From Chelatococcus asaccharovorans (GTDB taxonomy: Bacteria > Pseudomonadota > Alphaproteobacteria > Rhizobiales > Beijerinckiaceae): a stretch of 64,000 bases of DNA. The translations under genes were made by a program, and so were the position numbers. Where the stretch lies: positions 508,501-572,500 of the forward strand of contig NZ_QJJK01000001.1 in NCBI RefSeq assembly GCF_003201475.1, written 5' to 3'. Shown here piece after piece: positions 8,309 through 17,199 of the stretch (the stretch's first letter is position 1; each line of letters starts with the position of its first letter). The notes beneath the pieces are model-generated. The model saw nothing but the letters and a program-made list of their open reading frames with translations, was not told the DNA's origin and did not search any database.

Positions 8309-9868
8309 TTGAGACCGATCAGCTGGGCCGCAGAAATCGCCGTCCTGGGGCAGCGCTACGGCGACCGCGTCGCCATCGCCGACGCGACAGACACGGTCAC
8401 CTATTCCGCCCTCATGGCCAAGGCATCGGGCATCGCCCATACGCTCATGGCCGCCGGGATAGCCCCGGGCGATGCGGTTGCAACCCTGTTCCGCAACACC
8501 GCCGACGCCGCCGCCGCGATGCTCGCGGTCATGATGAGCGGCGCGGTCGAGGTGCCGATCAACCCGGCGCTGGGCGCGGCCGACCGCCTCCATTGCCACA
8601 CTGTCGCGCAGGTGCGCCTCGTGCTGACGAGCGAGGCGCTTGCGGCGGGCTGCGAGGCCGGGCTGGGGCGCGTCATCGCGGTCGATTCCATCGACGGGCG
8701 GCCCTTGCGGCCGGAAGATTTCCCCAGCGTGGCGCCAGACGCCCCGGCGCGAATCGTTTTCACGTCCGGCACGACAGGCAAGCCGAAGGGGGCGGTGCAC
8801 GCGCAGCAGGGGCGCTGGATCGCCAACCTGATGCTGCGCGCCGCCCTGCCGCATGCGCCCAACCGGGATAGCCGCGTGCTGCTGATGACGCCGTTCTCGC
8901 ACGGCACATCCCTGATGACCTTCGCCTATCTCTCCGCGGGGGCCTCCGTTGCGCTCATTGACGGTGTTGATCCCACTCTCGTCCTGCCACTGCTCGAAAG
9001 CGGGACATGCGACGCGATGTTTGCGCCGCCGACCGTCCTGGCAAAGATCGTCGATGCTGCCGACGGCCTGGTCATCACCGCTCTGCATACCATCTTCTGC
9101 GGCACGGCCGTGCTGAAGCCGACGCTTTACCGTCGTGCCAAAGCGATCTTCGGGCCGGTCGTGCGCGTCACCTACGGCAAGAGCGAGGTCTTCAATCCGA
9201 TCACCGTGCTCGAGGCCGCCGAGACCGAGGCCTGGTATGCGCAGGGCAATGGCGATGCCTGCGTCGGCTGGCCGGCGCCCGGCGTCGAGATCGCGATCCA
9301 TGACGAGAATGGTCACCCCCTCCCGCCCGGCGAAACCGGCGAGGTGATGATCCGCGCGCAGCATCTGATGACCGGCTACGTCACGACGGAGGGCTTCCGC
9401 CCGATCCGCGCGGACGGCTATCACGACACCGGGGATTTCGGTCACCTCGATGGCGATGGCAGGCTGCATCTGACCGGGCGGCTCGCCGACGTCATCAAAT
9501 CCGGCGGCTACAAGATCTCCCCGGACGAAGTGGAGCGGGAACTCGCGCCGGCGCTGCAGCCGTCGGAGATCGCCGTGGTCGGCATTCCATCCGACTACTG
9601 GGGGGAGATCGTCCTGGCGGCGGTCGAATCGCCCGCGCCCGGCTGGGAGGCGCGGCTGGAGCCGGCTCTCCAGGCGATGACGCCCTACAAGCGCCCGCGC
9701 CTCCTCATCGCCCTCGACGAATTGCCGCGCAACGGCATCGGCAAGATCATGCGCAGCACGATCCGCAGTGAGATCCTGTCGCGCTTCCGGCTGACGCAAG
9801 GTGCCTATCCGGCGCTAGAGGAACGCGCCAGCCCGTCGCGCTCCTCGCGCGCCGGTGCATTGGACTAG
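8309..9868 (+). CDS. AMP-forming acyl-CoA synthetase (AMP-binding family)
   Basis: Acid:CoA ligase of the ANL superfamily, 519 aa. It has the P-loop-like A3 motif VFTSGTTGKPKGAVH, the A5-type TYGKSEVFNP, and the A7/A8 region YHDTGDFGHLDGDG followed by GRLADVIKSGGYKISPDEVE. The C-terminal catalytic Lys lies in RNGIGKIMRS. The best start is TTG at 8309, six bases after GGGAGG; an in-frame GTG at 8288 lacks a ribosome site and abuts the operator. The stop codon TAG (9866-9868) is part of the CTAG that borders the adjacent MITE. It probably activates the acid imported by the divergent Liv system. Confidence 0.93.
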   Translation: MRPISWAAEIAVLGQRYGDRVAIADATDTVTYSALMAKASGIAHTLMAAGIAPGDAVATLFRNTADAAAAMLAVMMSGAVEVPINPALGAADRLHCHTVAQVRLVLTSEALAAGCEAGLGRVIAVDSIDGRPLRPEDFPSVAPDAPARIVFTSGTTGKPKGAVHAQQGRWIANLMLRAALPHAPNRDSRVLLMTPFSHGTSLMTFAYLSAGASVALIDGVDPTLVLPLLESGTCDAMFAPPTVLAKIVDAADGLVITALHTIFCGTAVLKPTLYRRAKAIFGPVVRVTYGKSEVFNPITVLEAAETEAWYAQGNGDACVGWPAPGVEIAIHDENGHPLPPGETGEVMIRAQHLMTGYVTTEGFRPIRADGYHDTGDFGHLDGDGRLHLTGRLADVIKSGGYKISPDEVERELAPALQPSEIAVVGIPSDYWGEIVLAAVESPAPGWEARLEPALQAMTPYKRPRLLIALDELPRNGIGKIMRSTIRSEILSRFRLTQGAYPALEERASPSRSSRAGALD

Positions 9869-10134
9869 GGTCAGGACCCATTAATCTGGTTGAAATGGTG
9901 TGAGGCCATTTGGCCGGATACAAGAAGCGGAGGTGAAGGAAGCCTTTCGGCTTTCGAGCCCTCCGCGACGCAGTTGCCGGCCAAATGGACCACATCCGAA
10001 GGACGCCGAAACGGCTGCGACCTGCGGCGTCGAGCCACTCGGCCGATGGAACCCCATCGACCTTCGCGTCTCTCCTGGCATCTCTTTGCCGTTTCAGGCG
10101 CCATTTCCATCATATTAATGGGTCCTGACCCTAG
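9865..10134. mobile_element. MITE-like element with perfect 21-bp inverted ends, CTAG-flanked
   Basis: The ends are perfect inverted repeats: 9865-9885 begins CTAGGGTCAGGACCC, and 10114-10134 ends GGGTCCTGACCCTAG. Weaker similarity continues inward for about ten more bases. Inside, CCATTTGGCCGG (about 9908) pairs with CCGGCCAAATGG (about 9979). No transposase is encoded in 270 bp. IS5-group elements favour a CTAG-like target, so the outer CTAG may be a duplicated target and this a non-autonomous IS5-type derivative (inference). The left CTAG supplies the stop codon of the upstream gene. Confidence 0.7.
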
Positions 10135-10208
10135 TGGAGCGAATTTGACATGTGAGTCTCGCCTGACATGAGGCTCCAGATCACATGTCAAACTCAGAAG
10201 CTCCACTA
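10131..10208 (-). repeat. Repeat B, copy 1 (about 78 bp palindromic)
   Basis: Runs from CTAGTGGAGCGAATTTGACA to GCTCCACTA, with terminal inverted ends TAGTGGAGC / GCTCCACTA. Its reverse complement matches 12553-12630 and 46751-46836 at most positions. It abuts the MITE through a shared CTAG. Confidence 0.8.
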
Positions 10209-10385
10209 AAACCAATAACTTGCCAATGGTTCTCGTTGCTCCGACATTGGCTCCGAGGCCCGTATCAGGCGGATGCAAATGTCGACGAACCACGAGAGCC
10301 TTGTCGAGCGAAGTGGACACCGGTTCGCGTCAAGACACGGCTTGGAAACGAAGATCGAGAGCATTGCGGTGAACCGGACTTCGCC
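10209..10385 (-). repeat. Repeat D, copy 1 (about 177 bp)
   Basis: The reverse complement of this stretch matches 12371-12552 nearly throughout. Shared blocks include CTTCGTTTCCAAGC, GCGAACCGGTGTCCAC and TGCATCCGCCTGATACGG. With repeat B it forms the left arm of an inverted repeat of about 255 bp around the amidase gene. The remaining 10386-10812 shows no gene and no clear repeat. Confidence 0.75.
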
Positions 10386-10812
10386 AGAAGGACCGCAATC
10401 CGTGGTCCCAGCATGGCGTGACTTGCCTGACGGCGGACCGGATGCGCTCGCTGTCGCTCCGCTCGAAGGGCGCGCGCGGTCGCGGCGTTTCGCTTCCCTT
10501 GTAAAACCTGCCCGATAAAGCATCCCCGCCGACGGAGATTACGACAGGCACCACGTTTCGGGACTCAATACATAGTCAACAACCAGAAGATGCCTCGCAC
10601 TCTCTCAGCATTTGAGCGAGATCAAACGCGAATTCCACGATGTAGGTATTCTGTGCAGACCGCAGGCCTCCATCAACGAGGCAAATAATGGCAATGAACG
10701 CAGTGGACTGTGATGGGCGCGCGTGCGTCGCCACCTTGTGTTGCTTCGGCGACCGATGCGTGCCGCGAATTCAGGGGCCTCGCACCGATCCCCCCACAGC
10801 GCGGAGGCGCAC

Positions 10813-12309
10813 ATGATCGACAGAAGAAGTCTCGTCAAGGGTGTCGGAGCGGCGGTTGTAGCCTCGGCGCTCGATTCTCCGGCCGCCATGGCCAAGGCCG
10901 ATGATCCGTTCAGCTATGCCTCGGTCGACACGCTCATCGGCATGTTCAAGGCCAAGAAGGCTTCGCCGGTCGATCTCCTGGAGGCGCAGATCAAGCGGAT
11001 CGAAGCTCTTAACGCAAAAGTCAATTGTATCACCGACGCGCACTTCGACGAGGCGCGCAAAGACGCGCGGGAGTCCGAGGCGCGCTACCGGCGCGGCGAG
11101 GCGAGACCGCTCGAAGGGATCACGGTCGCCATCAAGGACGAATTCGCCCGGCCGGGCTGGCGGATCACGCAAGGCTCGCTCATCTACAAGGACTCGCCCC
11201 GCGCGACGGAAAGCGCCGCCATCATCGATTTGCTCGAGGCGGCCGGCGCCGTCATGCCCATCCAGACGACAGTGCCGGAATTCTACCTCTTCATCGGTGC
11301 CTCCACCCGCGCCTGGGGCACCACCCATAATCCGTGGAACCTCGACTATTCTCCGGGCGGATCGTCGGCGGGATCGGGAGCGGCGCTGGCCGCCGGCTTC
11401 GCCACGCTTGCGCTCGGCTCGGACATGGGTGGCTCGATCCGCCTCCCCGCCTCGCAAAACGGCCTCTACGGCTTCAGGCCGACGTTCGGCCGAGTCGCAA
11501 GCGGGGAGATCCCCTATTCGACCTCTGGCCCCATGGCGCGCCGCTGCGACGATCTCGTCCATCTCCAGAACGCTATCGTCGGCCCGTCCGACAAAGTGAT
11601 GGCGGCGATCCGGCCTCGCCTCGACTATCCCGCCCGCTATGCGGACCTGTCGGGGTGGCGGATCGCGGTAGATTGGGGCGCCGGCATTGCCACCGTCATA
11701 CCATCGGTGAAGGAGGCCATGCTCAAGGGCATCGACGCGCTGCGCGCCGCGGGATGCGTCGTGGACGAGGTGGATTGCGGTTTCTCGAAGGACCAGAAGT
11801 TCGTCTACATGCGCGGGCTTTTCGCGACGTCGATCGGCACGTTGCTGGAGACCTCGAACGCCCATCGGGATCTGCTCTCGCCTTACATGGCGGAGGTGAT
11901 CGACCTCGTCGGACCCGTCGGGCCGGCGCAGGCCGAGGCAGCGGAGACCCTGCTGGAACAGCTCCACCGGCAGGTCCAGCAGCGCGTCTTCGGCAAGGGC
12001 TATCGCCTCCTGCTCATGCCCACCATCGCGACGCCGCTGGTCAAGGCCGACATGTTCAAGAGCAAGGAAGACAAGGTGGACGTGTGGGCGGGCACCGGGT
12101 TCGGATATGCGCTGACATGGCCGTGGAACCTCCTCAACCGCTACCCGGTCATGGACGTTCCGCTCGGTGTGGTTGAGGATCGGATGCCTTCGGGCATGCA
12201 GGCCATTGGCCAGACTTTCGCCGATCTCGATACGTTCCAGTTCGCGTCCAACTGGTCTCAGCTGCGCCCGCCGCTCTTCGCCGACGGGCGCTTCCCGACG
12301 TTTGCGTGA
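10813..12309 (+). CDS. Amidase signature family hydrolase, exported
   Basis: 498 aa from ATG 10813, preceded by GGAGG. The N-terminus MIDRRSLVKGVGAAVVASAL looks like a twin-arginine signal, so the enzyme probably acts in the periplasm. The Ser-cisSer-Lys triad is visible: Lys108 in GITVAIKDEF, Ser184 in SPGGSSAGSGAA and the nucleophile Ser208 in GSDMGGSIRLPAS. It hydrolyses an amide or aryl amide; the substrate cannot be told. Inverted copies of repeats B and D flank the gene on both sides, which suggests it arrived or moved as a cassette. No operon partner. Confidence 0.92.
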   Translation: MIDRRSLVKGVGAAVVASALDSPAAMAKADDPFSYASVDTLIGMFKAKKASPVDLLEAQIKRIEALNAKVNCITDAHFDEARKDARESEARYRRGEARPLEGITVAIKDEFARPGWRITQGSLIYKDSPRATESAAIIDLLEAAGAVMPIQTTVPEFYLFIGASTRAWGTTHNPWNLDYSPGGSSAGSGAALAAGFATLALGSDMGGSIRLPASQNGLYGFRPTFGRVASGEIPYSTSGPMARRCDDLVHLQNAIVGPSDKVMAAIRPRLDYPARYADLSGWRIAVDWGAGIATVIPSVKEAMLKGIDALRAAGCVVDEVDCGFSKDQKFVYMRGLFATSIGTLLETSNAHRDLLSPYMAEVIDLVGPVGPAQAEAAETLLEQLHRQVQQRVFGKGYRLLLMPTIATPLVKADMFKSKEDKVDVWAGTGFGYALTWPWNLLNRYPVMDVPLGVVEDRMPSGMQAIGQTFADLDTFQFASNWSQLRPPLFADGRFPTFA

Positions 12310-12370
12310 TGCGGCGCAAAGGCTTCTGACAAGAGGCCGACCGGCGGGTCGATCGGTCGCTCGTGCATTG

Positions 12371-12552
12371 CCGGCGAACTCCGTTTCACCGGCAATGCTC
12401 GCAATCTTCGTTTCCAAGCAGTGTCTTCATGCGAACCGGTGTCCACCTCGCTCGACAATGCTCTCGTAGTTGGACTCCGCCGTTTGCATCCGCCTGATAC
12501 GGCCTCGCAGCCAATGTCCGAGCAACGGGATCCACCAGCAAGTTAATAGTTA
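12371..12552 (+). repeat. Repeat D, copy 2
   Basis: Inverted partner of 10209-10385 on the other side of the amidase gene. The same family recurs, shortened, at 16252-16380. Confidence 0.75.
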
Positions 12553-12630
12553 TAGTGGAGCTTTTGAATTTGACATTTGTTCTGCAGCCTGATGTCAGGC
12601 GGTACTCACATGTCAAATTCGCTTCACTAG
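12553..12630 (+). repeat. Repeat B, copy 2
   Basis: TAGTGGAGC start, CTCACATGTCAAATTCGC core and CACTAG end. It is inverted relative to copy 1. It abuts repeat C, sharing the junction CTAGAGC. Confidence 0.8.
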
Positions 12631-12731
12631 AGCAAATCCGGCTTAGATGGAATCGTCTTATACCATCCAAGCCGGTGAATTTGCTCGTCAATTTGGAGCG
12701 CCGCCAAGTCCGCGACAGACGGACTTGCTCT
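12629..12731 (+). repeat. Repeat C, copy 1 (about 103 bp)
   Basis: Begins AGAGCAAATCC and ends GGACTTGCTCT, near-perfect inverted ends. The interior pair GGCTTAGATGG / CCATCCAAGCC can form a hairpin. It matches 53428-53530 in the same orientation and 16138-16240 in inverse. Copies 1 and 2 bracket the TRAP operon. Confidence 0.8.
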
Positions 12732-13060
12732 CGGATCGTGCGGACGTCGCGTGCGTCCATGATGGATGTGCGTCCAGCCGTCGCCTCAACTCCCCGAAGA
12801 TGCCAGCGGTTCAATGACCCTGACGGCAGATGATACGGCACGCCGGGGCATCGACGGACACAGGATCCGAGCCTGTTCACATATGAGGCGAAAGATGACA
12901 TCCGCGAATTGATGTGGAGCCAAGTCGGCTGATCGCGTCCGCGACTGTGATCATTTCTCATATTTTTCCGATACTTACTTCGCTCCCGATCTGCGCGCCA
13001 TCCCTTGCTTCAAGGGCTTGACTTGGCCCGCTATCTGTCGTTTGTTCACATAAGTGCATG

Positions 13061-13078
13061 AGTTCTAAAATAAGAACT
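13061..13078. promoter_or_regulatory. Inverted repeat upstream of TRAP operon (possible operator)
   Basis: AGTTCT-N6-AGAACT with an AT-only spacer, 167 bp ahead of the dctP-like start. It is the clearest symmetric site in the 513-bp gap 12732-13244, which otherwise holds no gene. A TTGACT lies at about 13018. The regulator is unknown and none is encoded beside the operon. Confidence 0.4.
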
Positions 13079-13244
13079 GATTGAGGGGTAAAGCAAAGCC
13101 AGATCGTGCCATTGTGTCCAGCAGGCGCTGGGCACGCCGAAAGTCCGACTGAGCACTGATGGCCCCTGGCGTCATGTCATCCACGATCATGTGTTCAAGG
13201 CACTTCCAGACACGAAAAAAGTCATCTCATATTGGAGACCTGAC

Positions 13245-14249
13245 GTGACTAGACGAAAGGCACTATTTACTCTGGGTATCGCCGTATTTTTATTTGCGAA
13301 TACGTATGAAAACGCGGCCTTTGCACAAGACAACTGGCGGATTGCTTCGGCGGCTCCCGCGACCGGCATACTGCGCGAACATCATGAGCGCATAGCCGCT
13401 ATTATCGGCGCCAAAAGCAATGGCGCGGTGATCTCGACCTTCCAGTATGTCGGCGGCGAGGGAGAGGCCCTTCAACAGATTGCTCGCGGACGGCTCAAAG
13501 GGGGAGTGATCTCCATGATCGCGCTGGCGGCGGTCACGCCCGAAGCCGGCGTCTTGCTCACCCCGTATCTCTGGGCATCGGAAGCAGAAGCTGAATGGGT
13601 GATCGCCGAAAAGGCCGGTCCGCGCCTGGCCGAATTGCTGGCCGAGAAGGGACTGACCTTGGTCGGTTACGCAGCAGGCGGCTGGACGAATGTGGTCGGC
13701 AAAGAGCCCTTCCTCACCCCGGCGAACGTAATCAACCGTAAGATCCGCGCATCCCCGGCACCGGCTTCGCAGTTCTTCTGGTCGGCCGTAGGGGCCAATC
13801 CGGTGCAGTTGCCGATAGGTGAAGTGTTCAGTGCTCTGGAACTCGGCGTGGTTGAGGGGGCGGATATGCCCTTCACCTTCTATGTCAGTTCACCGGCGGC
13901 GGTGTTGGCCCCGAACTATGTATTGACCCGGCACGCTTACAACTTCAGTGCGGTGGTGGTAAACAGCAAGGCCTGGAACAGTCTGAATACAGCTGCCCAA
14001 CAGAATATTCGCGATAATCTGCCCACACTGCATCAGCTCAATGAGGAATTCGCCCAAGCCGAAACACCCCTCGCAGAGACCTTCAAGTCCACGGGGGGCA
14101 AGATTTGGGACCTCAGCAAGGAGCAGAAGGCGCTGTGGTTTGATGCCGTGAGCGCCGGACAGGCCGCTTTCGTCGCGAAAGCGGGCGAAGCAGCGGTCGC
14201 GTACTACAACTTCATCCAGAAGGCGCGTGCGGAATTCGCGGCGCGGTAG
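13245..14249 (+). CDS. TRAP transporter solute-binding protein (DctP family)
   Basis: Periplasmic receptor of a TRAP importer, 334 aa from GTG 13245, which has GGAG seven bases upstream. An in-frame start at 13191 would put 18 odd residues before the signal. The signal peptide is TRRKALFTLGIAVFLFAN with cleavage near AFA-QD. The family core is RKIRASPAP, whose Arg usually clamps the ligand carboxylate, followed by GANPVQLPIGEVFSALELGV and the EGADMP segment. Genes for DctQ and DctM follow, so the system is complete. Confidence 0.92.
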   Translation: MTRRKALFTLGIAVFLFANTYENAAFAQDNWRIASAAPATGILREHHERIAAIIGAKSNGAVISTFQYVGGEGEALQQIARGRLKGGVISMIALAAVTPEAGVLLTPYLWASEAEAEWVIAEKAGPRLAELLAEKGLTLVGYAAGGWTNVVGKEPFLTPANVINRKIRASPAPASQFFWSAVGANPVQLPIGEVFSALELGVVEGADMPFTFYVSSPAAVLAPNYVLTRHAYNFSAVVVNSKAWNSLNTAAQQNIRDNLPTLHQLNEEFAQAETPLAETFKSTGGKIWDLSKEQKALWFDAVSAGQAAFVAKAGEAAVAYYNFIQKARAEFAAR

Positions 14250-14313
14250 TTGGTCTTACGGCGGCAGGGCGGAAGAAACCTATTGCTTCCACCTCAAGTC
14301 AGTGGGGGGCCGC

Positions 14314-14814
14314 ATGAACGTGGCACGTCAATATTTGCAAATCCTGTGGGTGCTTGAGAGTCTCATCGCGTCGATTGCTCTGTTCATCATCGCCGGCCTC
14401 CTTCTTGCCGATGTCGTCGGTCGTGAGTTTTTCAATCATGGTCTGTTCGGCGCCCTGCGCGGCGCGGTCTATGCCATGGCCATCTCGGGACTCCTGGGCT
14501 TCGGTCTTTGTGTCGCCAGCAACAGCCACGTCCGTATCAGCGCTTTGGACGGCATCGTGCCCATCAGCTTGCGACCGATTGTTACGCGGCTCGGCGATAT
14601 CGCTTCTGCGCTGATCTGTGCGCTGCTGGCCTACTGGGCCATACGGTTCGTCGCCGGCACCATCACGCAGAACGAAATGGCCCTGTCGCTGGGCATGCCG
14701 GTCTGGCCGTTCCAGATGGTCCTTCCTTGGATGTTCCTGTCTGCAACGAGCCGCTATGTGGTCTTCGCCATCTGGCCGCAATTGCGCCCTGAAGAACCGG
14801 CGGTGGCAGCATGA
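14314..14814 (+). CDS. TRAP transporter small permease (DctQ)
   Basis: 166 aa with four hydrophobic helices, as expected for DctQ. Landmarks are LLADVVGREFFNHGL in the first loop, the VRISAL segment and the C-terminal QMVLPWMFLSA. The ATG at 14314 has a G-rich ribosome site. The stop overlaps the dctM start by four bases (ATGA). Confidence 0.9.
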   Translation: MNVARQYLQILWVLESLIASIALFIIAGLLLADVVGREFFNHGLFGALRGAVYAMAISGLLGFGLCVASNSHVRISALDGIVPISLRPIVTRLGDIASALICALLAYWAIRFVAGTITQNEMALSLGMPVWPFQMVLPWMFLSATSRYVVFAIWPQLRPEEPAVAA

Positions 14815-16076
14815 ACGTGTTCGTTCTTGTCGCAATCTTTGTGGCCCTTACCATCCTCAGGGTGAATGTCGCCATAACGCTCGCCCTCGTGGTGGGGCTC
14901 ATCCACGTCTGGTACGCCGACAGTTCATTCGAATTCCTGCTCCAGGACTTTTGGTTCACCGTGGACCGGGAAGTCCTCCTCAGCCTGCCCATGTTCATCT
15001 TCGCCGGCGTGATCATGTCCCGCGGGTCCATCGCCGCAAGGCTCGTGCGCGTGATGAAGGCGATCACCGGTCCCGTCCCGGGCGGGCTGGGCATCGCTGC
15101 GGTGCTCACGATGGCCTTGTTCTCGGCCATTTCCGGTGCGTCGGTGGTGACTATGATGGCGGTGGGCACGCTGATGTTCCCGGCGCTCATTTCCGCCGGC
15201 TACAGCCGGTCCTATTCTCTGGGGCTGATGTGCTCGGGAGGCACGCTGGGGGTCATCATCCCGCCCTCGATACTGATGGTGCTTTACGGCGTCTCCACCG
15301 AAGTCTCGATCACGGATATGTTCAAGGCGGGCTGGGGCCCGGGCCTCACCATGGTGGCGGCTCTTTGCGCCTATACCCTCTTGCTCAACAGCCGGACACC
15401 GACGACGCCGTTCAGCGGCAAGGAGCTCCTTCAAGCGCTGCGCGACGGCATCTGGTCGATCATGATGCCCGTCATCCTGCTCGGCGGCATCTATTCGGGC
15501 CATTTTACCGTCACCGAGGCCTCCGCAATCTCACTGGGCTATGCGCTTATCATCGAGTTGCTCATTCATCGCGACCTAAAGCCACACTATATCCGTGGCA
15601 TCGCCACCGAATCCATTTCGCTAATAGGTAGTATTTTACCACTGTTGGCGGTGGCCGGCAGCCTCAATACCATCCTGGACTATCAGGGCGTCCCACAGGC
15701 CGTCGTGGCGTGGTCCAGCCAAGCCATCCATTCCCAATGGCAGCTCATGCTGGTGGTCAATTCATTGCTGGTGCTGGCCGGAGCGCTGATGGACGAAGGT
15801 TCGGCCATCGTTATTTTTGCTCCCCTGATGGCACCACTGGGCGCGGCCTACGGCTATGACCCGGTGCACTTCGCCATGATCGTCATCGTTAACCTGCAGC
15901 TCGGCTACGTCGTCCCCCCGGTCGCAATCAACCTCATCGTCGCGACCGTGGTGTTCAAGGCGTCCTTCGCCGAGGTGTGCAAGTCCGTATTGCCCTTTAT
16001 CGTCATCATGCTGGTCGTATTGCTGATCACCATCATGGTGCCGCAACTGTCCCTGGTGTTCCTCGGCCGCGGATAA
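14811..16076 (+). CDS. TRAP transporter large permease (DctM)
   Basis: 421 aa, about 12 membrane helices. DctM landmarks are LPMFIFAGVIMSRG, the AVLTMALFSAISGASVVTMM half and the IIPPSILMVLYGV segment; the second-half repeat is DEGSAIVIFAPLMAPL...GYVVPPVAINL. It uses an ion gradient to import an organic acid. A CGGGCAG / CTGCCCG pair sits just after the stop but with a 27-nt loop, so it is a poor terminator. Confidence 0.94.
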   Translation: MNVFVLVAIFVALTILRVNVAITLALVVGLIHVWYADSSFEFLLQDFWFTVDREVLLSLPMFIFAGVIMSRGSIAARLVRVMKAITGPVPGGLGIAAVLTMALFSAISGASVVTMMAVGTLMFPALISAGYSRSYSLGLMCSGGTLGVIIPPSILMVLYGVSTEVSITDMFKAGWGPGLTMVAALCAYTLLLNSRTPTTPFSGKELLQALRDGIWSIMMPVILLGGIYSGHFTVTEASAISLGYALIIELLIHRDLKPHYIRGIATESISLIGSILPLLAVAGSLNTILDYQGVPQAVVAWSSQAIHSQWQLMLVVNSLLVLAGALMDEGSAIVIFAPLMAPLGAAYGYDPVHFAMIVIVNLQLGYVVPPVAINLIVATVVFKASFAEVCKSVLPFIVIMLVVLLITIMVPQLSLVFLGRG

Positions 16077-16137
16077 CGGGCAGGGCCGATTCCGCAAGGT
16101 GCCAAGGCGGCTGCCCGATTGCAGACCGGGCCAGCCT

Positions 16138-16240
16138 AGAGCAAGTCCGTCTTTTGCGGACTTGCTCCCCTTGAAAATTGACGAGCCAATTAACCGGCTT
16201 AGATGGTATCAAACGATTCCATCTAAGCCGGATTTGCTCT
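16138..16240 (-). repeat. Repeat C, copy 2 (inverted)
   Basis: Starts AGAGCAAGTCCG and ends CCGGATTTGCTCT: the reverse of copy 1 at 12629. It closes an inverted bracket around the TRAP genes. Confidence 0.8.
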
Positions 16241-16251
16241 TCATTGCACTA

Positions 16252-16380
16252 CCAGTGAACTCCGGTTCACCGGTAATGCTCTCAATCTCTGTTCCCGCAC
16301 ATTGTCTTCACGCGAACCGGTGCCGACTTCGCTTGAAAACGCTCGCAACTTGCCGATGGCTTACGGCGCTTGCACCGGAG
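16252..16380 (+). repeat. Repeat D, copy 3 (truncated)
   Basis: Shares GTGAACTCCGGTTCACCGG-like and CACGCGAACCGGTG blocks with the copies at 10209 and 12371, in the orientation of the latter. The distal part is missing or diverged. With repeat C it fills most of the 328-bp gap between the convergent dctM and hydrolase genes. Confidence 0.6.
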
Positions 16381-16404
16381 CGCCGCCCGCCCTGCGGGGA
16401 GGTA

Positions 16405-17199
16405 TCAAAGCAACGCCAATAAAGTGTCAGCAAGCAATTGCGGATTGTCCACCATGACGTCGTGGCCCGCCTCGATCTCCACGAGATTGAAGTCCGGGTC
16501 CGCCCTGACGTGATCTAGGGAGGTTGCGAGGACTGCGCCGACCGAGCTTTGCTTGCATAGCACAAAGCTGCGGTTTGCTGGCAATCCCCCGCCGCCATAA
16601 GCTGCCGCCTGCGTATAGGTTGCAATGGGATGGGGCGTGAGACGGCTGTCAACCCATGCTGCGTCTTCGCCGACGAGGCCGAAGACGGAGGCCGGAAGCA
16701 CCGGAATGTTCCAGTCAAGAGTGGCGGCTGCCTTGGCGTTGTAGTCGTTGGCGATCTCTGGCCCAGCATGGAGCAAGATCGTCTCGCCTTCGTGCGGGAA
16801 GAAGGCATCCAGCAGCACAAGTTGCGAAACTCTCCCGGGGAGTTGCGTGGCGGCCAGCGTCACCGGGAAGCCACCATAACTGTGGCCGACCAAGACGACG
16901 TTCGTCAGTTGCTCATTCTCAATGTGCTGCACGATATCGGCGACATGCGTCTTGAGATTGATTTCACGGCGAATAAGGTGCCGACGTTCGCCAAGGCCGG
17001 TCAGGGTGGGTGTCGTCACTCGGGCGCCTGATGCTTCCAGCAACGGCCGCACACGGCTCCAGCACCATCCGCCATGCCAGGCGCCATGGACGAGTACGAA
17101 GGTGGCTTCCGGGCTGACCTCCCGTGCCATAGCAACCCCTGATGATGCGGCGGCGATCACACCGACCGCGACAGTCTCGAGAAGCCGTCTTCTATTAAT
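16405..17199 (-). CDS. Alpha/beta-fold hydrolase, probably exported; start uncertain
   Basis: Compact alpha/beta hydrolase with the EstC-like opening TFVLVHGAWHGGWCW, nucleophile Ser in GHSYGGF and C-terminal His in EAGHDVMVDNP. Ahead of the domain is an export-like segment NRRRLLETVAVGVIAAASSG ending AMA. No ATG, GTG or TTG starts it cleanly. A strong GGGAGG precedes an ATT codon at 17199, a TTG lies at 17259, and an ATG at 17130 with AGGGG five bases upstream would give a signal-less 241-aa protein. The coordinates use the 17199 option. Substrate unknown; probably an esterase or related hydrolase. It converges on the TRAP operon. Confidence 0.8.
   Translation of the reverse strand: MNRRRLLETVAVGVIAAASSGVAMAREVSPEATFVLVHGAWHGGWCWSRVRPLLEASGARVTTPTLTGLGERRHLIRREINLKTHVADIVQHIENEQLTNVVLVGHSYGGFPVTLAATQLPGRVSQLVLLDAFFPHEGETILLHAGPEIANDYNAKAAATLDWNIPVLPASVFGLVGEDAAWVDSRLTPHPIATYTQAAAYGGGGLPANRSFVLCKQSSVGAVLATSLDHVRADPDFNLVEIEAGHDVMVDNPQLLADTLLALL

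Noticed and set aside
12386-12961. 191-codon minus-strand open frame downstream of the amidase
   Set aside because: It runs through repeats D, B and C; similar peptides appear only because the repeats recur at 10206 and 46751.
16077-16117. CGGGCAG / CTGCCCG pair after dctM as a terminator
   Set aside because: Seven-base arms with a 27-nt loop and no T-run.
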